In this document: positions 8,575 to 10,126 of the stretch, piece after piece | How the letters are laid out: the number at the start of each line of letters is the position of its first letter | Numbering within the stretch: position 1 is the first letter of the stretch | Notes under the pieces: model-generated | Database searches by the model: none | Seen by the model: the letters and a program-made list of their open reading frames with translations, nothing else | Told to the model about the DNA's origin: nothing | Made by a program: the position numbers and the translations under genes | NCBI GenBank assembly: GCA_026416355.1 | Contig: JAOAFH010000085.1 | Span: forward strand, 1 to 10,126 | Source: Clostridiales bacterium | GTDB taxonomy: Bacteria > Bacillota > Clostridia > Clostridiales > Caloramatoraceae | Reading direction: 5' to 3' | Length of the DNA stretch: 10,126 bases

Positions 8575-10126
8575 TCACATCTTTTCTAAAGGTGCTGTTG
8601 ATGCAAGTAAATTTTTAAGTCCTGCTTTTTCAAAGTCTACTGTAACCATTTTATCTGATGCAACATCCTTTATTGCTATTACTCTTCCTGTTCCAAATAT
8701 CTTGTGTTTAACAAGATTACCAACTTGATAGTCTGCAACTTTTTTAGCAGCTTGAGGTTTTTGTATTACAGGCTTTGAGTTTATTGTATTTATTGTGTTA
8801 AATGTTTTTGCCTGAGTTTGAGGCATATCATAGCTATATACCCTATTAAAGCTCATTTTCTTTGGAGTTATATCGTCTATTAAGTGTTCTGGTATTTCCT
8901 CTAAAAAGCTTGATACATTATTAAACATAGTTCTTCCAAACATCATTCTTGAAGATGCAGCTGTTAAATAAAGTTGCTTTTTAGCTCTTGTAATTCCAAC
9001 ATAACATAGTCTTCTTTCTTCTTCCATCTCATCATCATCTTCTTTAGCTGAAAAATGAGGGAATATGCCTTCTTCCATTCCTGCTATAAATACAATATTA
9101 TACTCAAGCCCTTTAGCTGTATGCAGAGTCATTAGGGTAACAAAACTTCCACTTTCTAATTGGTCTTGGTCTGAAACAAGTGCTACTCTTTCTAAGAAAG
9201 CTGATAAGCTCTTGTCTTCATTTTGTTCCTCAAACTCAACAGCAGCTGAATAAAATTCTTCTAAGTTTTCTATTCTTCCTTGACTTTCTTTTGTATTTTC
9301 TTCTTTTAGCTCTTTTATATATCCTGTTGTATCAAGAATATCTTTTATAAGCTCAGATACCTTCATTCTATCTTTGCTTACAATAAAATAATTCATCTGA
9401 CTTACAAACTTTTCAATAGAGTTTGTTGCTCTTTTATTAATTCCATCTATAAAATCAAGCTCTAAAAGAGCAGAATATAGGCTTATATCCTTTGAAGCAG
9501 CATATTCTTTTATTCTATCTATTGTAGTTTGACCTATTCCCCTTTTTGGAACATTTATAATTCTCTCTAAGCTAATGCTATCTAAAGGATTATTTATAAC
9601 CTTTAAATACGCTAGTATATCTTTAATTTCCTTTCTATCGTAGAACTTTTGTCCTCCAACAACTTTATAAGGAATATGTGATGTAACAAAAGCTTCTTCT
9701 AGAATACGTGACATTGCATTGGTTCTATAAAGTATTGCAAAATCACCAAGGCTATGCCCCACCTCAACAAGTCTTTTTATTTCACTAACAATAAAACTAG
9801 CCTCTGCCTCTCCATTATCTGCTTTATAAAATTTAATATTTTCACCCATTGCATTTTCTGTCCAAAGTCTTTTATGCTTTCTCTTTTCATTGTTTTGAAT
9901 GACATAGTTTGCAGCATCTAATATCTTCTTTGTGCATCTGTAGTTTTGTTCAAGCTTAATTACCTTAACATCAGGATAATCCTTTTCAAAGTCTAAAATG
10001 TTTCTAATGTCAGCATGCCTCCAACTGTAAATGCACTGATCATCATCCCCCACAACACAAAGGTTTCTGTGTTCTTTTGCAAGCATGTTTACAAATTCAT
10101 ATTGTGCCCTATTGGTATCTTGATAC
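8575..10126 (-). CDS. pcrA: ATP-dependent DNA helicase PcrA (UvrD family; 5' end cut by window edge)
   Basis: A superfamily 1A 3'-5' helicase acting in DNA repair, rolling-circle replication and removal of RecA or RNA polymerase from DNA. The frame continues to the window edge: 516 residues are visible, starting at YQDTN just after the DE of motif II. Roughly 200 N-terminal residues, including Walker A, are therefore missing. Seen in order (fragment numbering): motif III GDDDQCIYSWR (26-36), motif IV LEQNYRCTKKI (58-68), 2B-domain blocks such as GGQKFYDRKEIKD, motif V VTLMTLHTAKGLEY (329-342) and motif VI RRLCYVGITRAKKQL (371-385). The C-terminal YQVGNLVKHKIFGTGRVI begins the Tudor-like domain that in PcrA binds RNA polymerase, which with the adjacent ligA favours PcrA over other UvrD paralogues. 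An ATG at 10086 is internal, not the true start. Confidence 0.96.
   Translation of the reverse strand, partial: YQDTNRAQYEFVNMLAKEHRNLCVVGDDDQCIYSWRHADIRNILDFEKDYPDVKVIKLEQNYRCTKKILDAANYVIQNNEKRKHKRLWTENAMGENIKFYKADNGEAEASFIVSEIKRLVEVGHSLGDFAILYRTNAMSRILEEAFVTSHIPYKVVGGQKFYDRKEIKDILAYLKVINNPLDSISLERIINVPKRGIGQTTIDRIKEYAASKDISLYSALLELDFIDGINKRATNSIEKFVSQMNYFIVSKDRMKVSELIKDILDTTGYIKELKEENTKESQGRIENLEEFYSAAVEFEEQNEDKSLSAFLERVALVSDQDQLESGSFVTLMTLHTAKGLEYNIVFIAGMEEGIFPHFSAKEDDDEMEEERRLCYVGITRAKKQLYLTAASSRMMFGRTMFNNVSSFLEEIPEHLIDDITPKKMSFNRVYSYDMPQTQAKTFNTINTINSKPVIQKPQAAKKVADYQVGNLVKHKIFGTGRVIAIKDVASDKMVTVDFEKAGLKNLLASTAPLEKM

Noticed and set aside
10084..10086. ATG at 10086 as the pcrA start
   Set aside because: The frame continues upstream to the window edge with YQDTNRAQYEF, which is helicase motif II. 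The ATG is therefore internal and the gene is cut by the window.

Overview
The window is AT-rich (clearly well under 40% G+C by eye), with strong AGGAGG-type ribosome binding sites, AT-biased codons and gene families and order typical of low-GC Gram-positive bacteria. I read it as chromosomal DNA from a member of the Clostridia, probably Clostridium in the broad sense. The species cannot be fixed from the sequence alone. Every supported gene lies on the minus strand, so transcription runs from high to low coordinates.

Region 1 (10126 down to 3072) is one tightly packed transcription unit: pcrA (5' end outside the window), ligA, a small three-helix membrane protein of unknown function, gatC, gatA and gatB. 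Gaps are 12 to 18 nt, or 4 nt overlapping in the case of ligA and the small gene. I see no internal promoter or terminator. The unit joins a UvrD-type DNA helicase and the NAD-dependent DNA ligase (repair and replication) to the three subunits of the tRNA-dependent amidotransferase, which makes Gln-tRNA(Gln) and/or Asn-tRNA(Asn). Pairing of pcrA-ligA with gatCAB in the same neighbourhood is known from other Firmicutes. The unit ends in a strong intrinsic terminator whose ascending arm includes the last two codons and the stop codon of gatB.

Region 2 (about 2644-3071) is a very AT-rich intergenic stretch of roughly 430 nt with no gene I can support. It holds the gatB terminator, candidate promoters for the next operon, and several inverted repeats. 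These include a perfect 12-bp inverted repeat and an 8-bp inverted repeat that brackets a TATAAT box.

Region 3 (2643 down to 1) is the start of an oligopeptide/dipeptide ABC transporter operon: oppB and oppC (the two permeases) and oppD (ATPase, cut by the window edge). The second ATPase (oppF) and the binding protein (oppA) are not in the window and could lie beyond position 1.

Almost everything is housekeeping. The parts least explained by known families are the 88-residue membrane protein coupled to ligA and the structured leader in front of oppB. I found no mobile element, CRISPR array, tRNA, rRNA or defence-like system.
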